Source: Elmis aenea (lineage: Eukaryota > Arthropoda > Insecta > Coleoptera > Elmidae). Taken from it: a stretch of 64,000 nucleotides of DNA. The translations under genes were made by a program, and so were the position numbers. The notes beneath the pieces were generated by a model. It was not told the origin of the DNA. It saw only the letters and a list, made by a program, of their open reading frames with translations, and searched no databases. Where the stretch lies: contig OX393581.1 of the NCBI GenBank assembly GCA_947652605.1, positions 50,739,924 to 50,803,923 on the forward strand. The letters run 5' to 3'. Each line of letters begins with the position of its first letter. The stretch's first letter is position 1. Shown one piece after another: positions 23,580-35,585 of the stretch.

Positions 23580-23975
23580 AAAATTAGAATGTTTAAAACT
23601 AATGAAGAAAGTATTGCTATTTATGGATCCGAGCTATGGATAAAAAGGACGCCTCTAAAATACAGGCGATGCAAATGAACTATTGGTGAAGATGTTGTCG
23701 ACTCACTAGGAAAGATAGGGTCTAAAATACTGAAAGAGAAAACATAGATATTAGTATAATAGATACCATTGAAGCGAAAAGTTTAAAATGGTCCAGAGAA
23801 TGGATGAGACACAATGGCCAAGTACAATATTAAAGTGGCATCCATCAAATCGCAGAAAGAAAGGAAGACCAAACGAAGTGGAAGAAGCAATGGAGAGTAA
23901 AGACCTCACAATAGATCACTGGATGGAACGCAAGAAATGGAAAATAGGCTGCGAAAAACGGCGATTTCTGTAACA
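23580..23975 (+). mobile_element. Non-LTR retrotransposon C-terminal remnant
   Basis: The + strand reads IRMFKTNEESIAIYGSELW and further on MVQRMDETQWPSTILKWHPS, RRKKGRPNEVEEAMESKDL and HWMERKKWKIGCEKRR. The pattern W-hP--RRKKGRP is the usual tail after the RT domain in this type of element. It is similar in kind to the remnant at 57960-60310. Frameshifts are present. Confidence 0.7.
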
Positions 23976-24219
23976 CATTCGCATCTATGTGTGGAATAGT
24001 ACCCTCCTAGGAGCGATGTTAGTAGAAGTTGATAAGGAGGAAAGGAATTATTGTTTAGTAGAGGAGTTCCATTCAAACATCAGGTTACTACAATCCTGGT
24101 GATAGATCTTTTTTCCCTTTTTTGACGACCACTAGCACTAGATTTAGCAAAGAACTTGTACAATATTGTCTATATCTGTAAGTTTTTTAAAATTCTATGG
24201 CGAATATTGGAGCATTTTT

Positions 24220-24484
24220 GACGTTTTTCTCCGGAACCGTTTAAGTTTTTCAAAAAATTTGCACCATTTTACTTGCAAAGGATGCGCAAATCGATAAATA
24301 GAAGAATTTCGATTTTATCTCTGACGGTTTCATAGCCAACGCGATCGCAAAAATTACCTTTATTATTGAACTTTTCAGTTTCTCCCCTATTTTTTCCGAA
24401 GGAAATGGCCAGTGGCACGTATAACTTTTCAAAACGTTTAGTTTTGATGTTCTTGATGCATATACATATCCTGACCTTCCCTGG
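24220..24484 (-). repeat. Interspersed repeat 'R1', copy B
   Basis: The reverse complement of copy A (4164-4461): the end CTGACCTTCCCTGG mirrors CCAGGGAAGGTCA. It is nearly full length. Confidence 0.8.
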
Positions 24485-25160
24485 TAAGCTTATCAGTCCC
24501 TTTAAAATTAAAGCTTTCTGCTCATGGCCTATTTAACTCACTGCATATGCAAGATGCTTGTGTGTCAAGCTTAAAAAACTGTTAACCATCTCCTTTCAAG
24601 GATGTCCCAGATTGTCCTTTACTTTGTCGCTAAGTCCATTGTTAAATATTTGATGTGCATTGTTGCAAGTACGTTTACGGCATCAGAGTAAGTTGTATTT
24701 AGGGCATACAAAGTGCAGGTTGTAGAGGAACATCTTTGTCCGATAATATAGCGGAAAATATTCATTTAGTCCCCTTTTATAGGCCGTCAGCCGTGAATAT
24801 CTTGAATATAACGTAAAGTGTTTCATTTATATTACGTCCTTCGTATAAGAAATTACAAAACCAACGCTATAAGCATTTTTCAAGCTTTTTCATAACGCGC
24901 CCGCCAACCTCTTGCGCTTATTCAAGAAATGACGAGATTCGTTTTGTTTTACTGCAGTTCGCTATGCAGGGAAAAGGATTTAAACTTTATTTTTCATGTT
25001 GTTCGAATTTTGCTGTGCTCGTTGTATAGTTAATGGCAATTAAGCACTTTTATCCCTCGATAAAATCAATCCGATGGTTTGAAGTGAAAATGTTTCGTTA
25101 GAGCTTAGAGCTACAAGACATTTGTAAAGTAAGAACCGTATGGCTATTAAATTAAACTGA
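24485..25160. other. Intron DNA without recognised elements
   Basis: Single-copy-looking sequence with moderate G+C; nothing recognised. Confidence 0.4.
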
Positions 25161-25257
25161 CAAGGGGAGGTCACGATATGTTGTCACTAGAATCATTTGC
25201 AAGTAAAATGGTGCAAATTTTTTGAAAAAATCTTAAACAGTTCCGGAGAAAAACGGG
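25161..25257 (+). repeat. Interspersed repeat 'R1', copy C (internally deleted)
   Basis: The first about 30 and last about 60 bases of R1 are joined directly, with about 200 internal bases missing. It is followed closely by an inverted R2 copy. Confidence 0.7.
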
Positions 25258-25274
25258 GAAAAAATAATTCTATT

Positions 25275-25641
25275 TAGTATTTAATTATGTAAATAGCAAA
25301 AATAGCGCCCATAAGAAAAAATTAAGTTGGTTATCATAAAACATAAACGAATCGACCTAGAATAAATTAGTGATTACTATCCGATGCGGCTTAAAAAGTT
25401 GCTTAAGCAATGTTCTTACACCTTTGAAATATTTTATACTCCAAAGAAGTTATAGGCGATTTTCAAAAAACGTATTTTCCGGTTTTTCCTAATTTTCTCG
25501 GATACCGTTTTAGATGTTTCTAATTTTCCTTCGGATTATAAATGAGCATCAAATTTAGCAGCTTTGTCAAATTTAAACCTATATTCTAGCTATTATAATA
25601 AGCGAGATCCCCATGCTTAAACTCAAATTTCAATCACCCTG
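25275..25641 (-). repeat. Interspersed repeat 'R2', copy B
   Basis: Inverted relative of 7320-7720: TAATAAGCGAGATCCCCATG near the end, then the terminal CACCCTG before TATAA. It is the most complete R2 copy. Confidence 0.75.
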
Positions 25642-25879
25642 TATAATAAAAATGAATAATGTTTTTTTTTTGTAACAAACAAAATTATAAAAGAAATATT
25701 TTGCTGCACTTCCCATTCAAAATTCCAGGTTACTCCAATGATTATTTAAACCTTATGTGGTAAATAGTTTAGTATTTTATAATTGGTAAAGGATTTTGTG
25801 ATCAGTGTTGTCACAAATTATTCCGAAATATTAACAAAAAACTTTTATAAGATCTTTTTCATTTTTCATATTATTTTAG

Positions 25880-26370
25880 TGGCTTTAGTCGTTTTGACGC
25901 GAGTTGGCGCAGTCCGCAGTCTACTAGTGTGTGAAAAGTTCCGTGCGTACGCCGTCATTGCGTTCACGTTTGATTAACTTGTTTTTTATGTTATTTAACT
26001 TAATAAAGTTTTTTGTTGTAGTGTAAATTAATCGCGAAATGTTAAATTATAGACGGGAAGTGTTTTTTAAAACGGATGCCGTTCCGAAACTTGAAAAATC
26101 TCGAATCAAAAGTTGACAGTTATCAGTAGATTCGCAACGTCGGCTGGCTGCTGGCCGGCATCTCGCGCGTTTCCGATAGCCGCTACGGACATTGTGAAAA
26201 TTTTGACTTAAGGCGCTACTTTTAAAATGATAATAGTGACGCGTTTGTGAACTTTGCGAGAAGCTATTAGACTACACTCTTCAGTTGAATTTTAAAGTAT
26301 TGGCGTTCGTTGTTGATGGCTTTTGGTCTTAGCAATACCCACTCAAACGTTATAAGATTATGAATGCAAG
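25880..26370 (+). promoter_or_regulatory. CpG-rich single-copy patch ending like a first exon
   Basis: G+C- and CpG-rich sequence (GGCTGGCTGCTGGCCGGCAT, CTCGCGCGTTTCC) stands out from the AT-rich intron. CTTCAGTTG near 26280 fits the arthropod initiator. Downstream, ATGAATGCAAG (from 26360) runs straight into a donor, GTAGGT, at 26371. Together this looks like a promoter plus a short first exon. The ATG would leave phase 2, which does not fit oaf exon 2 (phase 0), so a separate transcript or a non-coding exon is more likely. No downstream exon was identified. Confidence 0.35.
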
Positions 26371-28398
26371 GTAGGTCACCTTTAATTTTTACCAATATGT
26401 GCAATTTTATTTATATTTCGTGCGATCTCCTATCTTGTACAGATTGTTTATATACGCTTAATTGTTATACAGTGTATAAGAAGGTAAAATTTGAGATAAA
26501 ATATCTCGAAGAATTAAGAAAATATGGCTTTGCTTCTGTGTTCCTTTTAGTAACATGCAAAGCTTGCGTAGGATGCTGCTATTAATAAGAAATGCAAACG
26601 GCGCTAATGTTCTACGTGTCCTATCGTAACTAAGAGCTTTTGTAGGCTACAGCTGTAAATATATTAACCGTGAATTTTATAGCCGTACTTACAAAGTATC
26701 CTTATGTGATAATGTTTATGAGAACACCTGTATAATGAACGATAAAAGATAATGCCCAACTGGAGAAATTATTACTTGATAAATGTTTTAGCGGCGAGAT
26801 TATACAGATCATTTATTGACAAATTGTTCCGGGGTTTCACTGATATTAGACGTCCTGGTGTTTTCTTTCACTAAGAGACTTTTATATTAAAATTTTTCTC
26901 TAACATTAGGGTTAAAAAGACTTTTATTTTATTACCAATCAGTTATTTAGAGAAAAATAATTTGTGGTTATTTATGCTCTTTACAAAAATTAATTAGGTA
27001 GTTGTAATATAATTTATTTCATCCTATTTTTTGCATCGTTTACAATGCCCGAAGCCTTAGTAAAAATTATTCTGATATTCAAAGAAGCCGTATAATGCGA
27101 GCTACGTAAATTTCAATTACAATAATGAAAAACCTAAACTCCCAAGAATTAAATTATCTTCTTCGAGTATTCAATTAGTTCCGTTTATATGAGCCGAGCA
27201 TGGCTTACGAAGAAAATATGTATAAGCTTGGAATAAAATATGATAAAAAAATGACAAGAATGTTATTTTAAGGAAAGAAGTTAATAAAAAAATATTTGAA
27301 CGTGGGTCTATTCCATTTCGAAATAAACCAGCAGGTGTGGCCACCAAATGACTTCGCCATACAGTCTGCCTGTGAGCGTGTGTATAAAAGTTTAAATTAC
27401 CACTCGTATATCTTAAAAAGACTTAAATAAAATCCATTAATAATTTATTTTATATATAACCCCTAGATTGTTTCCAATCTGTTCTGAATAGACAATAAGT
27501 AAACCCTATATTTAAATAACATGCCAGCAATCGCCCAGTAGCTCATGCCCTATACACCACCCTTCCAAGACGGACTGATTTAGAATTGTTCTATTTTAAT
27601 TAATTAATTAAACCTAGTTTTCTAGATAGTTTAAACCTTTTCAGTCTACTCGTATCTGGTTCTGTTAATAATCTTTTTTCTAATCGATTAGGGTGCACTT
27701 TTAGTCTTTCACTATATCTAATAAGTACTATAGTTTTGCACTTCCTCACTTACACTGGGAATTTTTAGATCCGTTGGCTATTAAGTGAAAAAACTCGAAA
27801 GCAGATGCAAATTTGTTTATCAGTAAAAACTCAGCTGTGGTTAAACAAACCGCAACAACAAAAAAAGCTCATTTCGCGTCAAAATCCTATTACTTCGAAA
27901 CTTTTACAATCTCTGTTCTTACCCATTTAATGCCTAAGTCACACGCCTTTTGCATGTGCAATTAAAGGGAACTTTAATGTAAGGATAATACAAGTTTAAT
28001 TTACAAAATTACAGTTAAAGCTCGCAGTAGCTGGCGAATGAAGAACATTTACATTATAACAACGCCATTAAAATAATTACTCAAACGAGTATCTTCATTA
28101 AAACTGTTGAAATTCAATAGTTTAAGCGAACCTTTCATGGAATAACGATGAACATAGTTTTGTGGAACAAAGACCGTCTCTAAACTTCTGTAATTGTTAG
28201 TGGTACAACCAGAATGGGACAAGAAATAACGAATTAATTTAAAATTCATTCAAAAACTATACGATACCATACAATCAGGGCCGTCTTATCCATTGTTTTT
28301 CAAGCTGTCTGTCGCTACGCGAGCATCCTTCAGGTGTGTCGCGAAAAATAAAATCATACATAAATCAAAAAGTATATTTTGCAAGGATGCTGTGTTTG
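26371..28398. other. Intron DNA without recognised elements
   Basis: AT-rich. CAGGGCCGTCTTATCC at 28276 resembles a hAT end but has no partner. Nothing else was recognised. Confidence 0.4.
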
Positions 28399-28597
28399 AT
28401 ATTCGGGTTTAAACATGGGAATCCCGCTTATTATAATAGCTAGAGTAAAAGTTTAAATTTGGCAAAACTGCTATATTTGGTGTTCATGAATAATCTGAAA
28501 AGAAATTAAAAATAAATCAAGCGGTATCTAAGAATTAGGAAAAACCGGAAAATAGAATTTTTGAAAATCGTCTTAAACACCTTTGGAGTATGAATTA
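28399..28597 (+). repeat. Interspersed repeat 'R2', copy C
   Basis: TTAAACATGGGAATCCCGCT then TATTATAATAGCTAGAG parallels 7340-7380. Its CAGGGTG start is lost. Confidence 0.65.
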
Positions 28598-28599
28598 TA

Positions 28600-28930
28600 C
28601 AGGGTGTTTCTTAAGTATTGCAAAAAATTTGGAATCCCTTCCCTTATCAAAAATTAAGGTGGGTCTTTCATATACAATTTTTTTCCTAGACGTCTCCTTT
28701 CGGCGTTACATCCCCCTAAAGGGGAGCGGTAAAATTAGGTTTTTATTTTCTTCCCAAATTTGGAAATGTGTAGGACAACGATATCTGGTAGATGTTTAAT
28801 ACTTATTAAAAGTTTCCCATAGTAATATTTTTAATCATCTCCCACCTTCACAGGGGGGTGAAAAGTGCGACCCCTGTTGGTTTTTTTATCAGAACTTTTT
28901 GGTGGGTTAAAATTTTGCAATTAAAAAATT
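28600..28930 (+). repeat. Short element starting CAGGGTGTTTC
   Basis: It starts CAGGGTGTTTCTTAAG directly after the R2 copy and contains C- and G-runs (ATCCCCCTAAAGGGG and CACAGGGGGGTG). Its right end is not defined and no second copy was found here. Confidence 0.45.
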
Positions 28931-30093
28931 ATGTTTTGAAAGCTTGCTTTCTTTAAAAACTTTTTTTATTCTTTAGTTTTTCTCGTAAAACCTACCGTTT
29001 GTGAGTAAAAAATAAAATAAGTAAACATGAACCATCAAATATTCCAATATAAAACGATTCATTTTGGTGGTTGCCATGGTTTGTTTGTGTTCGTATTGGA
29101 TAGAATTGACATATATTTAGCCTCAGTTAGTCTAAATTACGATTGAAAATGTATTTTATTTATTTATCGAACAAAAGACTTTAATAAATGAAGAAATCGA
29201 AGTACACAGATTGCTTTTATGTTTCTATGTGTATACGAATGATGTTATTTGGTACTGCAAACTCCAAAATGATTAAACTGCTTCGCGTTTAATATTTGTG
29301 TATTGTACTTCAACATTGCACAATATGCATATACATTTTGTCAGCGCATGCTGGCAGACTGCTACCGACTTTTTTGATGGACGAGCTTTCATGCAGTTCG
29401 TTACAGCATTGAGCTTTTTTTGCATGAGAACTAATCAAAAATAAGCTTTTAGCATGAGTTTATTTAAAGGAACGATTTAACGGACAAGGAAAATAGCTTT
29501 TGGCTATTTCAATGTATCATATTTTGCGTGGAAGTTATTTTTGTAAACCTTTTATCCTTTTTTGCTGTTAAATATTTCATACACAAATTTTTGTAGTGTC
29601 TTTGGCCCGGTTCGAGTCCTGGCGGAAGATACAAGTTCATTTAAATTGACAAAGTCACGTAATTTTATGTTGATTGAAAAATATATAAAGAAATGTTCCT
29701 CTGCTCTCTCCTGGTTCAAAAGTTATATGACGAAAGTTAAAAAAGACTGATTTTCAATATCTTTTCATCGCGAGAGCGTGGGTTTTGAATAAATTTCTGT
29801 TCAATTGTAAAGAGAATGTTTGGTAAGGATGTCGTCTTTCGGTATATGTTTGCATCGGAAATGTAAAATGTTTGCTGCATAAATGTATTTATAAATAAAA
29901 ACTGCCTGGCAAGTAATTTAAAAAAATATGGATATGTAAAAAAAAGAACACTAAAGACAAAACAGTTTAAAAAAACACAGATTTTTAACGATAACAAACT
30001 TTTAAGCAAAAAATCTTTGCGACTATTTTTTTTAAATATCAATGCCTTTGTATCATTTTTTTTAAAATTTTTGTGTGTTTAACTTCATATACA
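28931..30093. other. Intron DNA without recognised elements
   Basis: AT-rich. Frames at 29562-29750 and 29737-30042 have no recognisable family. Confidence 0.4.
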
Positions 30094-30109
30094 GGGTGCC
30101 CATTTATAG

Positions 30110-31003
30110 TAGGGGAAGGTGGTATATTCTGGGTCATGGTATTTAGTGGGACAACAGAGATTTTGGCCATCTGTTACCCCGTACTTGAAGTTTGTTTACA
30201 TCAAAATAGCGGTTAAGCAGTCCCATTATATCCTGTCTACAGTATGTGTCGTAAACAATGTCATAGTGACTTGCACATGTGAGGCATGTTTGGTAACTGC
30301 GCATTGTTTTTTGGTGGTTATTCAGTTTATGTGCTAAAACTTTTTTATTTATTTAACAACAATTAGAAAATTTGGTGTAGGTGTACCTTACAGTATATTA
30401 AATGTATGTACAATGTTAAAACTTAAAATAATCATACATGTTTTTCATTAAATCGTTGCTTTTAAAAATTGATCACATGGTGCATTGTGGGACAATGATG
30501 ATAATCAGGTAAATTTTCTGAAAAAGACTTCCGACTTTAGATTTTCTTTCTCTAAAAACAGAGATAAAGACTGTGTTGAAAAAAAATAAATTCTGTGTAG
30601 GTTAAGCGCACCGACTACGTTTGGGGGCACTGAAAAAACAAAAAAACATTTTCAATTTTAGTTTGATTTTTCAAAGTACAATGTCTAAATGCCCATGAAA
30701 AGTGAAAGTTTTTAAAATAAAAAATAAAAATTAAGCCTTTTTTTAATTACTTATGCTTTATTTCATATATATTTTTTGCTGTCCCACAATGTACCACGGG
30801 GTGGTTTATGTGGGGACAAGTGGTGTATAATGGGACAGTCCCTCTATTTGTGTTCCTTTATTTAAAAAAATATTTTTTTGTATATGCAATGATAAACTAA
30901 AGCAATATGAATATCTTATATCAATTTGAGGTATGCAAATTAAACCGTTCAAAAGTTACGCAAAATTAAAAAAAAGTGTCCCGGTATATACCACCTTCCC
31001 CTA
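30110..31003. mobile_element. About 0.9-kb element with inverted ends TAGGGGAAGGTGGTATA
   Basis: The left end TAGGGGAAGGTGGTATATTC matches the inverted right end TAGGGGAAGGTGGTATATAC. Interior phrases repeat related words: TGCATTGTGGGACAATG, CTGTCCCACAATGTACCAC and TGGTGTATAATGGGACAG. No transposase was found. No clear target duplication was seen. A CAGGGTGCCC end lies just outside at 30093. Confidence 0.7.
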
Positions 31004-31399
31004 TTACTTTTTTTGTAATTTTGCTAAATATTATATGTAGGTACGTATTCTTACCTAAATGGAAACTATTAGTGAAAGATTTTACCCTTATTAAAAAAAA
31101 TTTCTTGGGGGTGGGGGCGATCTGATTTAAAAAAATAAAAATCAGAATATGTTCTGCAATAAAACCGTAATTTTGGATAATGGTAAAGTAGGTGCTCTAC
31201 ATCATCTAAATTTGCATTAAAACACGTTTTAACGTCTAAAATTTAAAAAAAACATCGCATTTTGTCTTTCTCCCCACTGTCCTGTGTCGATCTCTGTTTG
31301 TTTTTGGAAAAATCGAGACTTGGCAAGCTGTTATTGAACATGACAGAAGTTAAAAACGTGCAAATAATACAGACAGACGAAACGCTTACACTTTTAAAA
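31004..31399. other. Intron DNA without recognised elements
   Basis: AT-rich, with one G-rich run near 31110 (GGGGGTGGGGGCG). No coding or repeat content was recognised. Confidence 0.4.
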
Positions 31400-31800
31400 G
31401 ACTTAAAAGTAGTTTGACACGAATGTGTACTTGAGGCGGCCGACTATAAGTTAGTTCGGAACTTAAATCTGAGTTAATGCCGTCGATTTTAAAAGTTTGC
31501 CGCTAATCGCTGGATATAAGTTACAAATCACTTGTTGGTAGGCCGATCAGCTCGGCTGCCTGGTTAGTCGAGAAAAGCGCGAGAGAATAAAGGAAGCGAT
31601 TAGCAGTGTCGTGAGTGTAAACACTTCAGACTTGGAGGTGCAAAGTTGCCCCTAGAATCGGTTGGCCTAAACAAGCTCCCTCAATTATGTGTACATAGAC
31701 CCGGCTGTTGCGTTAGATTGAGTGCGCTCGCTGCTTCGAAATTAGATTTGAAGTAGGTACAAACAGCGTGGGAGCAAGCTTTTTAAAAACCGCTACCTTT
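31400..31800. other. GC-richer single-copy patch
   Basis: Phrases such as GAGGCGGCCGACTATAAG and GATCAGCTCGGCTGCCTGG contrast with the flanks and match no repeat here. It is a possible regulatory block; no exon signature was recognised. Confidence 0.35.
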
Positions 31801-32945
31801 GAGGTATCCTAAAACGAAAGACTCAAGTTTTTTGACGCTTGCAAACTTGAAATTCATTGCTACGAAGTGTTTTTAAATTGTTTCATCAAAGGCAGATTCA
31901 TCTCCATGGCTCTTTTAAGATTAAGGTACAACATTCAACTTACATTTCTTGGGCCTTATTTAAAATCACTCGTTTACGATTAATTTTGAGTTGGCAAACA
32001 CTCAAAACTTTATTCCAGACGCTCATCTATTAAACACTATTACATTCGACAACGGTAAAAAATTTTAGAAGCAAGGAATCGAACCAAAACGGAACTGGGA
32101 CAAAAAACGAAACAAACTTAGTAGACTTTTTCAGTAATTTTAAATCAACTGAAATGTAAAACCTTAAATAACTCGAAAAAATGAACAATGGGCTACAGCT
32201 ACAACTTCTTTTATAATAAACTGTTCATAATATGGAATACGATAGGGTCCATCATATCGTTAAAAACAAAATACTATATCGAAAAGAAGAACTATAATTG
32301 TAGACGAAGTTTCAAATGTATTTTTGCTCTTATTTCGACAATACCTACACGAATACTACAACGATGTAAAAAATTCAGCAACCGCCGTATAAAAACTACA
32401 TAACTAGCTACATCTGCGTGTAACTGCCGTGAAAAACAAAGTAGGTAATAGGAAACGTTGCCTGTCAATTTATCGCTTTTCGCAGCCAGTGACACACCCT
32501 ACCAAAGAAATCTCCACTAAAATGGAGATATAAGGACTAAGACTATGTTATCTCATTCTCAGAGCTTGTTTGCAAATAATGCAAAGCTAAACTAAAAAGT
32601 TTCAATTTAAATGCCAATTTTAATAATTACGCAAATTTTTTTGTTTTATAAAAACATTACATAATTAGTCAAGAGGCCCTAGATTAATTTAAAATACATT
32701 GTTGCATTGTTGGACATAAATTATGGGGATATAAATACATTGTAATATACAGTGTACCCATTTTTCTAACATGTTGTATGGGTTACTCCGTTAATATTAA
32801 AGATACAGAAATGTTTAAATTAGCAGATTTGTGCAGAATTCAAAGGGAAACCTGATGCAAATTTGACTACGTCATCAACTTTTTGAAATACTTTGAAAAA
32901 AAAGGAAAGTTTAGAATTAAAACGAGTTACTGAAATAGTTCTAAT
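31801..32945. other. Intron DNA, mostly featureless
   Basis: AT-rich. A weak element-like start, ATACAGTGTACCCATTTTTC, lies at 32750. The left copy of a hAT target duplication is at 32938-32945. Confidence 0.4.
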
Positions 32946-33213
32946 CAGGGTGGATAAAAATCATGATTTTTTTAAAAAAATAAAAAAAATCGATTTATTT
33001 GATTTAAATCAGATTTTTTTGGTTTAAATCAAATGTACCACATTATCGAACTTAGACATATTCACATGCTATTTCTGTTTGTGCTAATATATTTATTTAA
33101 TAACCAATATATTTAATTCATTGGTGAATTTTTGTCAAAATGAAAAATTAAATGTAATTATTAAGAATCTTGAAAAAATCAGTGCTAAATGGTGATGTTT
33201 AATTAATTATATA

Positions 33214-33336
33214 CAGGGCAAGTCATTAGTGCGGGATCGGTCGATTGTGGCTAAACGGCTTGAGATATGAAGTTGAATCAAATGCTATTTTATACAGTTT
33301 TTTCTAAACAACACAATAAAAATATTTTCAAATATA
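33214..33336 (+). repeat. Interspersed repeat 'R4', copy A
   Basis: CAGGGCAAGTCATTAGTGCG then GGATCGGTCGATTGTGGCT recurs almost unchanged at 63937-64000. A second module starting CAGGGTGAGTCACC begins at 33337. Confidence 0.8.
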
Positions 33337-33509
33337 CAGGGTGAGTCACCTTTCGGAACTAATAGTAACTTTTATATTTCAAATACAACAACCAATTTTT
33401 TATTTAATATTTTTGACCGCCTTAATTTTAGCTTTGCATCAATATAAAATACTAAAGGTTTTTATACGGCGTTATAAAAAAAAATTAATTTTCTAAATTA
33501 TTCAAGGTT

Positions 33510-34116
33510 CTTCTTCTTCTTAATCGTTTCCTCTTGTACCTTTCGGTGTCGAGGTTGCTTTTCTGTTACTGTATTATCTTTCTCCACTCCTTCCTATCGT
33601 TGGCTAATTGTGGCACATCTTTCCAGCTGACTCCTTTTCCTTCTAGTCTCTTCCTCACTTCTTTTTCCCATTTTATTCTTGGCCTTCCTCTAGTTCTTTT
33701 CCCCTCTATCTGCATTTTCCATCCTATTTTCGCGTATCTACTTTCTGGCATGCGTAGTAAATGCCCCAGCCATCGTAATTGATTTGTCTCCATCTTTTTC
33801 TTAATATCTGTTACTCCAAGTTTATTTCGGATTTTTTCGTTACTGATTTTATCGATCAGTCTACATCCCTCTATTCTTCTCAAAAATCTCATTTCCTGTA
33901 CCTGTATTCTTTGTTTTTGTTTTTGAGTTAGTGTCCAAGTTTCTGAACTGTACGTGAGTATGGGTACGTACACTGCATTAAAAACTCGCGTCTTCGTCTC
34001 TTTTGATATTTCCTTCTTACTTATCAGACATTTATTTGTGGCGTAGTAAAATTTCGTCGCTGCCGCTATTCTGTTATTCAGATCTTCCTCCAATTTACCG
34101 TTTTCTGCAATTATTG
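33510..34116 (-). mobile_element. RTE-like non-LTR 3' fragment inserted in the hAT element
   Basis: The C-terminal frame is open for 175 codons (33566-34093): ISKKEISKETKTRVFNAVYV, SSETWTLTQKQKQRIQVQEM, LRWLGHLLRMPESRYAKIGW and RTRGRPRIKWEKEV. It is flanked by an exact 9-bp repeat TTCAAGGTT (33501-33509 and 34117-34125), the target duplication. It is 5'-truncated just before AENGKLEEDL. This is the best-preserved copy of the family's C-terminus here and inserted after the hAT. Confidence 0.92.
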
Positions 34117-34793
34117 TTCAAGGTTTTAAGTCTTTATTTAAAAAATTCTCCTGAAGTTATTTTGAAGTACAGAGTTTTAATTTGGTATAGACATGCAGAA
34201 AAAATTTCTATGTTCGCTCGATATGAAAAAATTTGAATCACACATACAGGAGTGTTTATAAATAATAAACTTTCATGATTTTCAAAAGCTCGTAACTCGA
34301 TTTTTTTAAATGCGAACTCCTGTATTTTTTATGTCATCGAATTCGTCTTTAAAAGAGCTTCATATTTTGTTAAGTATGTCCTATACCCAAAACTCATACT
34401 TTTCGAGATATTGGACATTTTTCTTCAAATCGTTATTGAAGCAATAGAGTGCCGTGGAAATTGAAAAAACTGACTGTTCACTTCGCTAACGTCAAAAACT
34501 TGTCATTTATTTTTTGAATTATTGCATTTCCACAATGAATATTATTTTACAAGAGCAAATTGATATGGTTTATTCACCATTTCGTGTATTTAATTACTAA
34601 TAGTAATACAATTTTGTTTTATTATAAATATTATATTGTATCTACTCATATAATCTGTGATCTAAATAGATTTTTTTTAATAAATTACTTGATTTAAATC
34701 AATGATTTTAATTTTAAAATCACTTGATTTAAATCATGATTTAAATCGTGATTTAAATCAATTGATTTAAATCTGCTCAACCCTGGTTCTAAT

Positions 34794-35585
34794 ATTTATC
34801 GATTGTACAAATTGCACTTGGTGTTTAAAGTGTAACTTATTACTTACCATAATATTTACGCAACAGTATACCGATATTATTTACTCCCTTTGTAGTATAG
34901 TTTTCTTTATTGCTACATCATATGTTAAGTATTTTAACATTATAAATTGTTGGTGAAAAAAACAGATCAAGCCTTTCGCTGTCATCCTTAACACGTAAAC
35001 TCATGTCCTTATAACCATAGAACTTTTTTCTTTGTGAGTACCTAATGGACAAGAATTGACAATTTATTTTATGAAACTTAACGGTTTTGACCTCTGAAGC
35101 CTTTCTTTTTTGCGGAACGAAGCAATTAGTTCACGTTATTCGGCTAATGAACTAGGATTAGCTGATGGCAAGAGTTCAGCTGAATCGAAATTGGGGTTGC
35201 AAGGTCGATTTAACAAAATGTGGTCGTCCTTCGTCCTTGACCCATCAACCTCGTAGTTTTCGATGTAAAAGCAGACAGCTCAAACGTTCGTTATTATTTC
35301 GTGTGTTAATGTTTATTGCAGATCGGTATATGAATAATTCTTGCGTGCAGATAGTGTTGTCGTTACAACACATATATAAAGCTGATAATGATCCGGTATT
35401 TTCACCGAGAATTTTGTCACCAAACACTTACGGTGTTGTAATTCTTGTCACGAAGGATAATAAAATCTAAAAATTTACACATTCGGTGTTGTTCGAACAT
35501 AATTCTTTTTTAAAGCTGTTTGAAGATCGTAGTAATACATTTCTTGTTCAGTAAAATGTTTGTAATATGTGATATAACAAAACTT
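34794..35585. other. Intron DNA without recognised elements
   Basis: AT-rich. A 101-codon frame at 35165-35470 resembles nothing and is probably chance. Confidence 0.4.

Larger units (their letters stand above)
32946..34785. mobile_element. Non-autonomous hAT element with GATTTAAATC-rich ends, 8-bp target duplication
   Basis: The left end CAGGGTGGATAAAAATCATG and the inverted right end CAGGGTTGAGCAGATTTAAA are flanked by exact copies of GTTCTAAT (32938-32945 and 34786-34793). An 8-bp duplication and CAGGG ends fit the hAT superfamily. Both ends carry runs of GATTTAAATC-type palindromes (32995-33035 and 34690-34775). No transposase is left. Later insertions sit inside: an RTE-like fragment and CAGGGTG modules. 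Confidence 0.9.

Noticed and set aside
33534..33782. Recurring 'membrane protein' frames at 16565, 33534, 41261, 50060 and 62120 (+), rich in Phe, Leu and Ser
   Set aside because: They are the exact antisense of the RTE-like C-terminal coding region; their similarity to each other reflects the repeat, not a gene family.
35165..35470. 101-codon ATG frame as a new gene
   Set aside because: No recognisable domain, overlapped by a similar open frame on the other strand; chance is more likely.
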